From contig CAZFAA010000050.1 of the NCBI GenBank assembly GCA_964516605.1, positions 1 to 14,036 on the forward strand: a stretch of DNA of 14,036 nt, read 5' to 3'. Positions 7,400 through 14,036 of this stretch are shown in pieces. Under the pieces are notes generated by a model, which worked only from the letters and a program-made list of their open reading frames with translations, had not been told where the DNA came from and made no database searches. Every line of letters starts with the position of its first letter. Position 1 is the stretch's first letter. The position numbers and the translations under genes are program-made. This stretch comes from GCA-2732805 sp964516605 (lineage in GTDB: Bacteria; Pseudomonadota; Gammaproteobacteria; Coxiellales; Coxiellaceae).

Positions 7400-7633
7400 T
7401 TATAATAACAATGGCAATCCTTGTTCATCAGATTGAATGTGTACATAGTGCTGTACTGAGTGCGGAGCAGAATGGTGCTTAATGGGATGATGCAGCGGTT
7501 GTTTGAAATGTTTATGCGCATAGTTGGATGCTTGGGTAGTAGGAGTTACATACACCTTCCAACTGTGTAAAAACATCAACACAGTAATCAAAAGAAACAT
7601 TACATACAATGTTTTCTTTTTTTTAGGTTGCAT
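7400..7633 (-). CDS. Small single-span membrane protein with His-rich tail
   Basis: I do not recognise this 77-residue protein. The ATG at 7633 has GGAGAG 5 nt upstream, which argues for a real gene; an upstream in-frame ATG at 7672 would add 13 residues without a good site. Residues 4-7 are four Lys, followed by one hydrophobic helix (about 8-23), so it should sit in the inner membrane with its N-terminus in the cytoplasm and tail in the periplasm. The tail carries nine His between residues 40 and 65 (KHF, LHHP, KHHS, PHS, QHY, VHI), a plausible metal-binding surface. No Cys is present. It lies upstream of the ydfG-like gene and divergent from mlaA. It could be an uncleaved signal-anchored periplasmic peptide, a metal buffer or a small envelope-stress protein; none can be chosen from sequence. 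Confidence 0.6.
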   Translation of the reverse strand: MQPKKKKTLYVMFLLITVLMFLHSWKVYVTPTTQASNYAHKHFKQPLHHPIKHHSAPHSVQHYVHIQSDEQGLPLLL

Positions 7634-7777
7634 GAACGCTCTCCAGTTAAACAATGGACTAATTCTAATCAAAAATAAAGTAATGCGCCGTAGCTAACTG
7701 CAAACAACTAGCCACAGATCAAATGTCGTGCTAATCTCTTGTCAAATCCAAGGAGTTACACGCTAAGGTAGGCAAAA

Positions 7778-8716
7778 ATGATCAAAAAAATACTCTCATC
7801 TGCTTTTTTATTAGCAAGCATACCGCTTCTCAATGGCTGCTTTCATGATGCTGTTGATAAGCGTGACCCTTATGAGAATTTCAATCGCCCCATGTTCGCT
7901 TTTAACATGACCCTCGATCATTTATTTTTACGTCCAATCACGCATGTTTATACTTTTGTGACTCCAAAACCGGTACAAAAGGGTGTGACCAATGCCTTTA
8001 ATAACGTCGACGAAGTCATCACCATTCCAAATGATATTTTACAAGGCAAATTCCTTTTCATGCTCAATGATGTGTGGCGTGTAGTGTTGAATTCAACTGT
8101 CGGTATCGCCGGTTTATTTGATGTGGCAAAACACATGGGCCTACGTCCTCATTATGAAACATTTGGCCTGACACTGGCTTACTGGCAAGGTAATCAACAA
8201 TCGCCTTACCTGGTTTTACCGTTTATTGGACCCGGCACTTTCCGCTCAGCATATGGAACCATGATGGATGTGCCTGCATCCCCCTTCTTCTTAATTCCTT
8301 GGGATTATTGGTATGTAGATGTTGGTTTGCGCGGATTGAACTTAGTTAACCGTCGCTCTGCTCTTATGGAAGCCAACCGCATGATCGATACAGCGTTTGA
8401 TCCGTATGTGTTTGTACGCAGTGCTTACACACAAACCATGGATAAAATAACAGCTGAAAATCAAGTTGAAACTTTTCATTCAAAGAATATTGTGAGTCAA
8501 AATGTTATCACTGTTCAAGATTATCAAAATGCAGAAAATACAACCGATTTGGGTACTGGAACAGGAGCCGGTGAAACAGAGGCGACATCAGTGAAAAAAG
8601 CTGAGGAAAATGGGTTTATTTTTGATAACGATGAAGCCACAACAACACCTACTAAAACTAAAATGGTGAAAGCGTCTTCTACTGGAGCAAAAACCACAAC
8701 TCATCCAAGCAAGTAA
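7778..8716 (+). CDS. mlaA: Outer-membrane lipoprotein MlaA (VacJ)
   Basis: MlaA forms a ring in the inner leaflet of the outer membrane that removes misplaced surface phospholipids and hands them to periplasmic MlaC for return by the MlaFEDB complex. The N-terminus is a lipoprotein signal with lipobox LLNGC and acylated Cys21; residue +2 is Phe, consistent with outer-membrane sorting. The family signature DPYENFNRPMFAFN begins at residue 30, followed by FNNVDEVITIPNDILQGK, VLNSTVGIAGLFDVA and ETFGLTLAYWQG..PYLVLPFIGPGTFR. AAGGTAGG lies 5 nt before the ATG. The protein has 312 residues against about 250 in E. coli; the excess is a low-complexity Thr/Ala/Glu/Lys tail from about residue 230. The other mla genes are not in this window, which is common because mlaA often stands apart. 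It converges with gpsA. Confidence 0.95.
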   Translation: MIKKILSSAFLLASIPLLNGCFHDAVDKRDPYENFNRPMFAFNMTLDHLFLRPITHVYTFVTPKPVQKGVTNAFNNVDEVITIPNDILQGKFLFMLNDVWRVVLNSTVGIAGLFDVAKHMGLRPHYETFGLTLAYWQGNQQSPYLVLPFIGPGTFRSAYGTMMDVPASPFFLIPWDYWYVDVGLRGLNLVNRRSALMEANRMIDTAFDPYVFVRSAYTQTMDKITAENQVETFHSKNIVSQNVITVQDYQNAENTTDLGTGTGAGETEATSVKKAEENGFIFDNDEATTTPTKTKMVKASSTGAKTTTHPSK

Positions 8717-8768
8717 TTGGTATAATCACATTAAGACACGCTCTGACGATTTTTAAATACATTATTAA

Positions 8769-9782
8769 CTATATCGACTCGGTACGTGGATCACGATTCA
8801 TCAAAATCGTGACCTGTTCTTTAATGTCAGCCGCTTCATACATCACACGATATAAACAGTCGACAATTGGCATGTCGACATGGTGTTTATGTGCTAAATA
8901 GTATACCTGTTTGGTATTGGAATAACCCTCAATCGCTTGGCCAATTTCTTGTTGTGCTGTGTGAGTCGAGTGTCCACGCCCCAACAATAATCCAAAACGA
9001 CGATTGCGTGATTGATCGTCCGTACACGTTAAAATAAGATCGCCGACGCCAGCCAAACTCAGTAATGTGTGCTCGTGTCCACCCAACGCCAAACACAAAC
9101 GCCGCATCTCCGCCAAACCGCGTGTCATCAACGCACTGCGTGCATTCGCGCCAAAACCTACCCCATCACTCACACCGACGGCAATGGCTAAAATATTTTT
9201 CACCACACCACACAACTCAAGGCCTACAAAATCAGCATTCAGATACACGCGAAACATATCACTGTGCATGCGCGCGATCATATCCCGATTAAATACCTCA
9301 TTATTACCCGCTAAACTCACCGCTGTTGGCAACCCCCGAGCGACTTCTTTCGCAAAACTCGGCCCCGATATCAAGGCCATCGGTGTGTCAGCGCCATAAG
9401 AGTTTTTTACCACATCGCCAAGTAGCTGATGTGTTTTAGGATCAATGCCTTTGGTGCCCCATATAATACGCAAACCCGTTGGCACAATTTCTTTGAGCTG
9501 AATCACGGTATCTAAAAATGCAAAAGACGGCACAACGATAAATACATCCTCCACCCCATCGAGTAATTGGTGTAAATTATCTGAAATCAAAATAGATTCA
9601 GGAAGGTGAATACCCGGCAAGTACGCTGGGTTTTCACGTAATGTATTCAATACGTTGGCTTGCTCGCTATCATAAGACCACAAACGCACGGGATTACCTG
9701 TACGCTCTAACAATAAAGCTAGCGCTGTGCCCCAGGAGCCTGCGCCTAACACCACGATTGGTTTACGCGTTTGCTGTGCCAC
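8769..9782 (-). CDS. gpsA: Glycerol-3-phosphate dehydrogenase [NAD(P)+]
   Basis: GpsA reduces dihydroxyacetone phosphate to sn-glycerol 3-phosphate, the backbone of membrane phospholipids, in the cytoplasm. The 337 residues match the usual length. Residues 10-21 form the nucleotide-binding loop VLGAGSWGTALA; further blocks are TKGIDP, SGPSFAKEVARGLPTAV, the substrate-binding CGVVKNILAIAVGVSDG with the conserved Lys, ANARSALMTRGLAEM and LAGVGDLILTC. Translation starts at a GTG that lies within the last 20 nt of secB, with AAGGGG about 9 nt upstream, so it is probably coupled to secB. It is the last gene of the yibN-grxC-secB-gpsA operon. In E. coli cysE follows gpsA; here the operon ends and mlaA converges 52 bp away, with no clear terminator between them. 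Confidence 0.97.
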   Translation of the reverse strand: MAQQTRKPIVVLGAGSWGTALALLLERTGNPVRLWSYDSEQANVLNTLRENPAYLPGIHLPESILISDNLHQLLDGVEDVFIVVPSFAFLDTVIQLKEIVPTGLRIIWGTKGIDPKTHQLLGDVVKNSYGADTPMALISGPSFAKEVARGLPTAVSLAGNNEVFNRDMIARMHSDMFRVYLNADFVGLELCGVVKNILAIAVGVSDGVGFGANARSALMTRGLAEMRRLCLALGGHEHTLLSLAGVGDLILTCTDDQSRNRRFGLLLGRGHSTHTAQQEIGQAIEGYSNTKQVYYLAHKHHVDMPIVDCLYRVMYEAADIKEQVTILMNRDPRTESI

Positions 9783-10242
9783 CGTGACCCACCCCTTGTT
9801 GCTGCTCTAACAAGGCATCAAAATTTACCGGTGCTAAATAGAGCTGTGGGAACCCTGCCTTTACAACAGCATCTGTTACCACTTCACGCGCATATGGATA
9901 CAAAATATTCGGGCAAAAACTACCTAGCAAATGCTCCATTTGCTCTTCTGGAAAACCCATCACAGTAAAAATACCAGCCTGTTTTACTTCAACTAAAAAA
10001 GCTGTTTTAGTTTTAACTTTTACCGTCACGGTAACCGTTAATACGACTTCACGCACACCATCACTTAATTCTTTTTTGCCATCTACGGCCAAATCCAAAT
10101 TCATTTCAGGCTCCCACTGCTCTAAAAAAATCTCTGGACTATTAGGGCATTCAACAGATAGGTCTTTTATATATAAGCGCTGAATCGCAAATTGTGGTTC
10201 ATTTTGTTGTGCGCCTTGGCCATTTAATGTTTCTGCATTCAT
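9763..10242 (-). CDS. secB: Protein-export chaperone SecB
   Basis: SecB is a cytoplasmic homotetrameric chaperone that holds preproteins unfolded and delivers them to SecA. The 159 residues show the family blocks FAIQRLYIKDLSVECPNSP, FLEQWEPEMNLDL, the beta strands VREVVLTVTVTVKVKTKTAFLVEVKQAGIF (read in pieces) and FCPNILYPYAREVVTDAVVKAGFPQLYLAPVNFDALL. TGAGGAG overlaps the grxC stop and lies 9 nt before the ATG, with a run of eight A between them. It follows grxC by 13 bp and overlaps gpsA by 20 nt, the standard gammaproteobacterial arrangement, which links export and redox functions on one transcript. Confidence 0.97.
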   Translation of the reverse strand: MNAETLNGQGAQQNEPQFAIQRLYIKDLSVECPNSPEIFLEQWEPEMNLDLAVDGKKELSDGVREVVLTVTVTVKVKTKTAFLVEVKQAGIFTVMGFPEEQMEHLLGSFCPNILYPYAREVVTDAVVKAGFPQLYLAPVNFDALLEQQQGVGHGGTANA

Positions 10243-10255
10243 TTTTTTTTACTCC

Positions 10256-10513
10256 TCATTTCAACAATTCTGTTAACTGCCCCTGCTGCTCTAAAGCCCA
10301 CAGCTGATCAAATCCACCAATACCCTTACCATTGATCAAAATCTGCGGCACAGTGCGTCTACCCTCACTGAGAGACAACATTTCTTGCAATTTCGCTGGG
10401 TCTAAATCAACACGAACCTCTTCAAATACAACGCCTTTATGCGTGAGTAAGTGTTTAGCACGATCACAATAGGGGCAAGAAAGTTTTGAATAGACCACCA
10501 CATGAGCCGCCAT
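10256..10513 (-). CDS. grxC: Glutaredoxin 3
   Basis: This 85-residue cytoplasmic thiol-disulfide oxidoreductase uses glutathione to reduce protein disulfides and mixed disulfides. The dithiol active site CPYC is at residues 13-16, the cis-proline motif TVPQI near 54-58 and the glutathione-binding GGFDQL near 67-72. The length equals the family norm of about 83. Its ATG shares one base with the stop of the upstream rhodanese gene (TAATG), and AAAGGAG lies 7 nt upstream inside that gene, so translation is likely coupled. The order yibN-grxC-secB is conserved in E. coli and relatives. Confidence 0.96.
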   Translation of the reverse strand: MAAHVVVYSKLSCPYCDRAKHLLTHKGVVFEEVRVDLDPAKLQEMLSLSEGRRTVPQILINGKGIGGFDQLWALEQQGQLTELLK

Positions 10514-10947
10514 TATTTATCTCCTTTAACTAAAGGTAATTTAGCATTGCGCCACGCATTCAGACCACCACCTAAAATCTTCACATTTTCAAAGCCGGCT
10601 TGATTTAACTTGTGCGCATAGCTTTGCGCCTTCTGCCCCATGGCATCAACCACTATTAATGGTTTAGATTTGTATTTTTGTAATTTCTTGATCTGCACAT
10701 CCCAGCTGGACATAGGGATATTTAAAGAACCAATGATGTGAGCATCCAGAAAACTATTGGGCTCGCGTATATCCACCACCACCGCCATATCACGGTTTAT
10801 CATGTGAGTAACTAACTGTGGCGTTAATCGATTACCACCTGCGATACCTGAAGTACGCGCTTCTAAATAAAAAATGGCAAGAAGTAAAATAAGGAAGCCA
10901 CCACACATAGCCCAGTGATTTCCAACAAATTGACTTAACTGCTCCAT
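10513..10947 (-). CDS. yibN: Membrane-anchored inactive rhodanese-like protein
   Basis: The 144-residue protein has one N-terminal membrane helix (about 14-31, MCGGFLILLLAIFYLEA) and a cytoplasmic rhodanese domain (about 40-140) with VVDIREPNSFLDAHIIGSLNIP and the late signature GGLNAW. The active-site loop reads VVDAMGQKAQ where catalytic rhodaneses have Cys-x-x-G-x-R/K: the Cys is replaced by Asp and no Cys lies in the loop, so sulfur transfer is unlikely. E. coli YibN likewise has Asp at that position, and it has been reported to associate with the YidC insertase; a scaffold role in membrane-protein biogenesis fits its place ahead of secB. AGGGGA lies 7 nt before the ATG. It is the first gene of the operon. 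Confidence 0.9.
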   Translation of the reverse strand: MEQLSQFVGNHWAMCGGFLILLLAIFYLEARTSGIAGGNRLTPQLVTHMINRDMAVVVDIREPNSFLDAHIIGSLNIPMSSWDVQIKKLQKYKSKPLIVVDAMGQKAQSYAHKLNQAGFENVKILGGGLNAWRNAKLPLVKGDK

Positions 10948-10980
10948 TCAATTGATCCCCTGCCCGCATAAAAGAGGGTA

Positions 10981-11010
10981 AGTATACTGAATAGTAGAAA
11001 GAAATGGAAA
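10981..11010 (-). promoter_or_regulatory. Probable promoter of the yibN-grxC-secB-gpsA operon
   Basis: On the reverse strand TTTCCA (11010-11005) and TATACT (10986-10981) are 18 bp apart, matching the consensus at four and five of six positions. Transcription would begin near 10974, about 27 nt before the yibN ATG, leaving room for its AGGGGA ribosome binding site. No operator is evident. Confidence 0.4.
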
Positions 11011-11101
11011 CGTGACATCATCTGTTCAACAATTCACAGGCTTAATTGCACATTGCCTAAGAGGCTTACAACACTCCTGAGTGCAGCAAGGAGGATCGGC
11101 A

Positions 11102-11125
11102 TTCTTTGCTTCTTTGCTTCTTTGC
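11102..11125 (+). repeat. Three tandem copies of TTCTTTGC
   Basis: TTCTTTGC occurs three times without interruption at 11102-11109, 11110-11117 and 11118-11125, all identical. It is in the non-coding region between yibN and envC. Such a short perfect tandem array can change copy number by slippage. It is 151 bp from the envC start, too far to sit in the promoter core but possibly in the 5' leader. Confidence 0.85.
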
Positions 11126-11275
11126 CCACACGATACGAACTTGAATTGCGTAATCCACATGATCAAAAATGAATTAGTGCCCTCAAAGGATCAGAGTATT
11201 TTAATGCTTGGACACAAATCACTATTACTTGATTCACTAGTAACCAACAGAAACTAAGGCTACAATATAACCACC

Positions 11276-12412
11276 ATGAAATCATCACGATACATTGCAT
11301 ACACTATTATTGGACTCGCCACCACGGCCTCAACACTGTGCGTTGGCAGCCCAACTGATGCTAATTTGAAGCAAATCAACCACAATATTCACAACATCAA
11401 ACAGGTTTTAGTCATTAACCAACAACAGCAGCATGAACAACAACAGGCTCTCGAATCAATTGAAACTCAAGCCGCTCATATTGCATTGCAATTGCATAAA
11501 ACCAATCAAGATATGAATGTCAAAGTTAAAGACATTACTGTATTGCAAGCAAAGCTTGCTCAATATGCCACCGCTATCGCATCGCAAAGAGAAAGCCTCA
11601 GCACCAACATCAAAACAATTTATATGCTCGGGCAGCATTCTGACCTGCAACTTTTATTGGGACAGAATGATCCGGCAAAAATTGAGCGCACCCTCACCTA
11701 CTATCACTATTTAAATAAGCAACATACTGAGCAAATTAACCAACTGAAAAACACCCTCACACAAGCTCAAAATGCACTCGCGACAATGCAGCAAAATCTT
11801 CAAGAATTGAGTAAATTAAAAGCCCAAGAGCAGGAACAATTGGCCTCCATAAAAGGTTTAAAACAAAAGCGTAGCAGCTTGATTATTAAGATAAAAAATA
11901 ATATTTTAAGCGAGTCACAGCAACTGCAAATTCTCTTGGCAAACAAACAACGCCTAGAAGATGAATTACGTGCACTCAGTGCCAATCCATTACTCTTTCA
12001 AGCCATAGGAAAACCCTTCAGTCAACTCAAGCGCCACTTGAGCTGGCCGACCAAAGGTAAATTAATTGCACAATATGGTACAAAATTTGATAAAAGCCAG
12101 CTAATATTGAACAGTGTGCTGTTCACAGCACCTCTTGATCAACCGGTTTATGCGGTGGCGGATGGAAAAGTTATCTTTGCACGTTGGCTAGAAGGTTATG
12201 GCCTGTTGATCATTATTTACCATGGACAAGGTTATATGACACTGTATGGACGCAATCACTACCTCTACAAACAAACTGGCGATATCGTTCATGCTGGAGA
12301 TCAAATAGCAGCTGTTGGCGATACGGGCGGTCACGAAACACCATCACTCTATTTTGCTATCCGACATAATACCTTGCCCATCAATCCAATTGAATGGTTT
12401 AAAAGTAGCTAA
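11276..12412 (+). CDS. envC: Murein hydrolase activator EnvC
   Basis: EnvC is a periplasmic divisome factor that, recruited by FtsEX, activates the amidases AmiA and AmiB to split septal peptidoglycan. The 378 residues begin with a Sec signal peptide (about 1-24). A long Gln-rich coiled coil (about 28-245) follows, and then a LytM/M23 domain from about 255 (LSWPTKGKLIAQYG). That domain is degenerate: the loop reads TLYGRNHY and the last motif SLYFAIR instead of LHFE, so the zinc ligands are missing, as in E. coli EnvC (TLYGYN, SLYFEIR), where the domain activates amidases rather than cutting. An in-frame TAA shortly upstream fixes the ATG at 11276 as the first possible start, yet no Shine-Dalgarno sequence precedes it (AACCACC). 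ctpA follows 19 bp downstream, probably on the same transcript. The usual upstream gpmI is absent. Confidence 0.93.
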   Translation: MKSSRYIAYTIIGLATTASTLCVGSPTDANLKQINHNIHNIKQVLVINQQQQHEQQQALESIETQAAHIALQLHKTNQDMNVKVKDITVLQAKLAQYATAIASQRESLSTNIKTIYMLGQHSDLQLLLGQNDPAKIERTLTYYHYLNKQHTEQINQLKNTLTQAQNALATMQQNLQELSKLKAQEQEQLASIKGLKQKRSSLIIKIKNNILSESQQLQILLANKQRLEDELRALSANPLLFQAIGKPFSQLKRHLSWPTKGKLIAQYGTKFDKSQLILNSVLFTAPLDQPVYAVADGKVIFARWLEGYGLLIIIYHGQGYMTLYGRNHYLYKQTGDIVHAGDQIAAVGDTGGHETPSLYFAIRHNTLPINPIEWFKSS

Positions 12413-12431
12413 AGTAGCTCAGGAGATGATG

Positions 12432-13760
12432 ATGTTAAAAAAAGCGATGTATTACGTTACGGCCGCCCTATTGGGCATTTCAAGTATGGCGATGGCAACC
12501 AGCTCGGATGATTCGACTGAAACAAGCATTCCACGAGATGACATTCAACAATTTGTAACGACGATCGCGATTATCAAACACTATTATATTAAAGATGTAT
12601 CCGATAAAAAATTATTTAATTACGCCATAAATGGTATGCTGAGCAGCCTTGATCCTCACTCAAGCTTTCTCGATGAACAATCTCTTCAAGAATTACAATC
12701 TTCTGTCAACGGCAAATTTGTAGGAGTTGGTATTGAGCTGACCATCCAAGATAAGGCCCTTAAAGTCATCGCACCATTACAAGGCACACCCGCTGATCAA
12801 GCAGGTATTAAACCGAATGACTTGATTATCAAAGTAGGTAATAAGCTGGTACAAAACATGACTCTGCAAGAAGCTATTAATAATATTAAAGGTTTACCTG
12901 GTACATACGTAACACTGACTATTGTACGTAACGGTGCTGAAAAACCTCTTGTTAAAAAAATCAAACGTGACGTGATTAACGTGGTCATGGTCAAAGATAA
13001 AATGCTCGAAGCTGGATACGGTTATGTGCGCTTAGCGATGTTCCAAGGGCCTGTTGCTAAAAATTTACATGCTGCCATTAATAAATTATTACAACAATCC
13101 AATGGACACCTGAACGGGTTTATATTGGATTTGCGTTCTAATCCAGGCGGTTTATTACAAGCCAGTGCAGATGTTGCCGGAACTTTTTTAAATGCCAGCA
13201 CACTACCTAAAAAATATAATGACCTAATTGTATATACCAAAGGCCGTATTCAAGGGTCTGATATATCCTTCAAAGCACATCAAACTGATATGTTGCACGG
13301 CACACCAATGGTGGTGTTGATTAATGGTGGCTCAGCCTCAGCTTCTGAAATTGTTGCAGGTGCATTACAGGATTATAAACGGGCTATCATCATGGGTACA
13401 CGCAGCTTCGGTAAAGGCTCCGTACAAACCGTCATTCCAATCAACAAAACCACGGCCGTCAAAATCACGACGGCTTTATATTACACGCCCAGCGGCAGTG
13501 TCATTCAAGCACGTGGTATTATTCCGGATGTTTCTGTGCCTGAGTTGGAAGTATCCGACAAAAATCTTAAAAATGTAGTGACGGTTGATGAGTCGGATTA
13601 TCAAAATCATCTTATTAATGCTAATGACAAACAAAATGCGCTGTCATTAAAAGATCTTAAAGTAAAACGCAAACAAGAATTAGCGCTGGCTAAAGAAGAT
13701 TATCAGATGTATGAAGCATTAATGATGTTAAAAGGCATGAATGCTATTCAAAGAAGATAG
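12432..13760 (+). CDS. ctpA: Carboxy-terminal processing protease (S41 family)
   Basis: This periplasmic serine protease of 442 residues cleaves selected proteins near their C-termini; relatives such as Pseudomonas CtpA degrade peptidoglycan hydrolases. A Sec signal peptide ends near AMA (about residues 21-23). An N-terminal segment (IPRDDIQQFVTTIAIIKHYY) leads to a PDZ domain (about 95-175, with FVGVGIEL and GIKPNDLIIKVGNK). The peptidase domain follows with NGGSASASEIVAGALQDY, catalytic Ser303, and SFGKGSVQ with Lys328 at the standard 25-residue distance forming the Ser-Lys dyad. Three ATG codons occur in a row at 12426, 12429 and 12432; CAGGAG ends at 12425, so only the third has a workable 6-nt spacing. 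It lies 19 bp after envC, a pairing conserved in Pseudomonas and others, and a strong hairpin follows 10 nt after its stop. Confidence 0.95.
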   Translation: MLKKAMYYVTAALLGISSMAMATSSDDSTETSIPRDDIQQFVTTIAIIKHYYIKDVSDKKLFNYAINGMLSSLDPHSSFLDEQSLQELQSSVNGKFVGVGIELTIQDKALKVIAPLQGTPADQAGIKPNDLIIKVGNKLVQNMTLQEAINNIKGLPGTYVTLTIVRNGAEKPLVKKIKRDVINVVMVKDKMLEAGYGYVRLAMFQGPVAKNLHAAINKLLQQSNGHLNGFILDLRSNPGGLLQASADVAGTFLNASTLPKKYNDLIVYTKGRIQGSDISFKAHQTDMLHGTPMVVLINGGSASASEIVAGALQDYKRAIIMGTRSFGKGSVQTVIPINKTTAVKITTALYYTPSGSVIQARGIIPDVSVPELEVSDKNLKNVVTVDESDYQNHLINANDKQNALSLKDLKVKRKQELALAKEDYQMYEALMMLKGMNAIQRR

Positions 13761-13770
13761 CGTATAATCA

Positions 13771-13799
13771 TCACGCTCAGCAGTTCTCGCTGAGCGTGA
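13771..13799 (+). terminator. Strong hairpin after ctpA, probable transcript end
   Basis: TCACGCTCAGC (13771-13781) and GCTGAGCGTGA (13789-13799) form a perfect 11-bp stem with loop AGTTCTC, starting 10 nt after the ctpA stop. No T-run follows (ATAACTGAATC), so it is not a textbook intrinsic terminator. It could be a weak terminator or a 3' end protected after Rho-dependent termination. As a perfect inverted repeat it would act on either strand. Confidence 0.55.
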
Positions 13800-13852
13800 A
13801 TAACTGAATCACACCTGAAACAATCTCAAGCAGCAACGACACACCATGCAAC

Positions 13853-14023
13853 ATGTGTGGAGCTATTTTTCAACAAAAATCATCCACTAAAAAAAAACCT
13901 GGATCTAGACCTATCAAATAAAAATCGGGGAGGGGTTCACTCAACCCTGCTACCTATTTGAAAATCGATCCAATCAGCGCTGGAGTAGATGAAGGAACTG
14001 TTTTTATGGGCACACCTAACAAT
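13853..14023 (+). pseudogene. Interrupted short reading frame, uncertain
   Basis: From an ATG at 13853 a frame encodes 22 residues (MCGAIFQQKSS, then a Lys-rich run over a nine-A stretch at 13889-13897) to a TAA at 13919-13921. It then continues in the same frame for 33 more codons, including NPATYLKIDP and GVDEGTVFMGTPNN, to a TAA at 14021-14023. The second part looks like plausible protein sequence, which suggests a broken or frameshifted small gene, but no family is recognised and chance is a real alternative. No good ribosome binding site precedes the ATG. In other gammaproteobacteria a polysaccharide-deacetylase-like gene (yibQ) follows ctpA; nothing like it is visible here. An alternative frame, ATG at 13989 (MKELFLWAHL), runs open to the window edge. 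Confidence 0.2.
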
Positions 14024-14036
14024 TAAACTGCAACTG

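Larger units (their letters stand above)
10948..11275. other. Intergenic region between yibN and envC; no intact gene
   Basis: These 328 bases contain the reverse yibN promoter, small hairpins (for example GCCT-aag-AGGC at 11055-11065 and CACT-CCTG-AGTG at 11072-11083) and a three-copy 8-bp repeat. In E. coli and Pseudomonas the phosphoglycerate mutase gene gpmI lies here ahead of envC; I find no remnant of its metal-binding motifs. On the reverse strand a frame of about 40 codons (roughly 11160-11034), ending in LRSVVSLLGNVQLSL, is open but lacks a proper start and could be a decayed fragment or chance. Confidence 0.6.

Noticed and set aside
9065..9399. Forward open frames of 75 and 110 codons inside gpsA
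   Set aside because: They are antisense to conserved GpsA blocks and give compositions typical of shadow frames.
11055..11100. Possible SRP RNA or small RNA gene in the envC upstream region
   Set aside because: Only short 4-5 bp stems and no SRP core (GGAAGGAAGCA-like) or T-tract terminator are present.
13761..13770. TATAAT at 13763-13768 just after ctpA as a promoter
   Set aside because: No -35-like sequence at 16-18 bp upstream, and the strong hairpin would fall at the transcript start; chance match is likelier.
13930..13948. GGGTT/AACCC hairpin as an intrinsic terminator on the reverse strand
   Set aside because: Only 5-6 bp and the following T-run begins about 8 nt away; too weak to support.

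Overview
This window reads as chromosomal DNA of a moderately AT-rich gammaproteobacterium. The housekeeping proteins resemble their Escherichia coli counterparts closely (YdfG, AccA, SecB, GpsA, EnvC). The order yibN-grxC-secB-gpsA on one strand, divergent from envC-ctpA, is a classic gammaproteobacterial arrangement. An orphan gene whose protein ends in a Glu/Lys-rich tail, like type IVB secretion effectors, and the reduced local gene sets (no gpmI before envC, a short TilS, a P-type ATPase without metal-binding domains) make a host-associated Legionellales-like bacterium my best guess. That placement is inference, not proof.

Layout. (1) 72-1295 (+): a hypothetical protein with a charged coiled-coil start and a Glu/Lys-rich end. 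(2) 5292-1352 (-): a compact operon accA-tilS-copA, for fatty-acid precursor synthesis, tRNA-Ile lysidine synthesis and Cu(I) export. (3) 5293-5685: a regulatory intergenic region with a good forward promoter, a 9-8-9 inverted repeat on its -35 box and a GC-rich, foldable leader. (4) 5686-6444 (+): a ZIP-family metal transporter. (5) 7335-6565 (-): a YdfG-like short-chain dehydrogenase, preceded at 7633-7400 (-) by a small single-span protein with a His-rich tail. (6) 7778-8716 (+): MlaA, the outer-membrane lipoprotein of phospholipid retrograde transport. (7) 10947-8769 (-): yibN (inactive rhodanese), grxC, secB, gpsA, tightly packed with overlapping ends. (8) 10948-11275: an intergenic region where gpmI sits in relatives, holding a three-copy 8-bp repeat. 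(9) 11276-13760 (+): envC and ctpA, for septal peptidoglycan hydrolysis and periplasmic proteolysis, followed by a strong hairpin. (10) 13800-14036: no confident gene; short interrupted reading frames.

Functionally, most of the window concerns the envelope: MlaA for lipid asymmetry, EnvC/CtpA for cell-wall remodelling, SecB and YibN for protein export, GpsA and AccA for lipid precursors. A secondary metal theme comprises the Cu(I) exporter, the ZIP importer and the His-rich membrane peptide. I see no CRISPR array, no insertion sequence, no tRNA or rRNA gene and no convincing defence system. The least explained parts are the orphan gene at the left edge, the ZIP leader region, the His-rich micro-protein and the two non-coding stretches flanking envC-ctpA.
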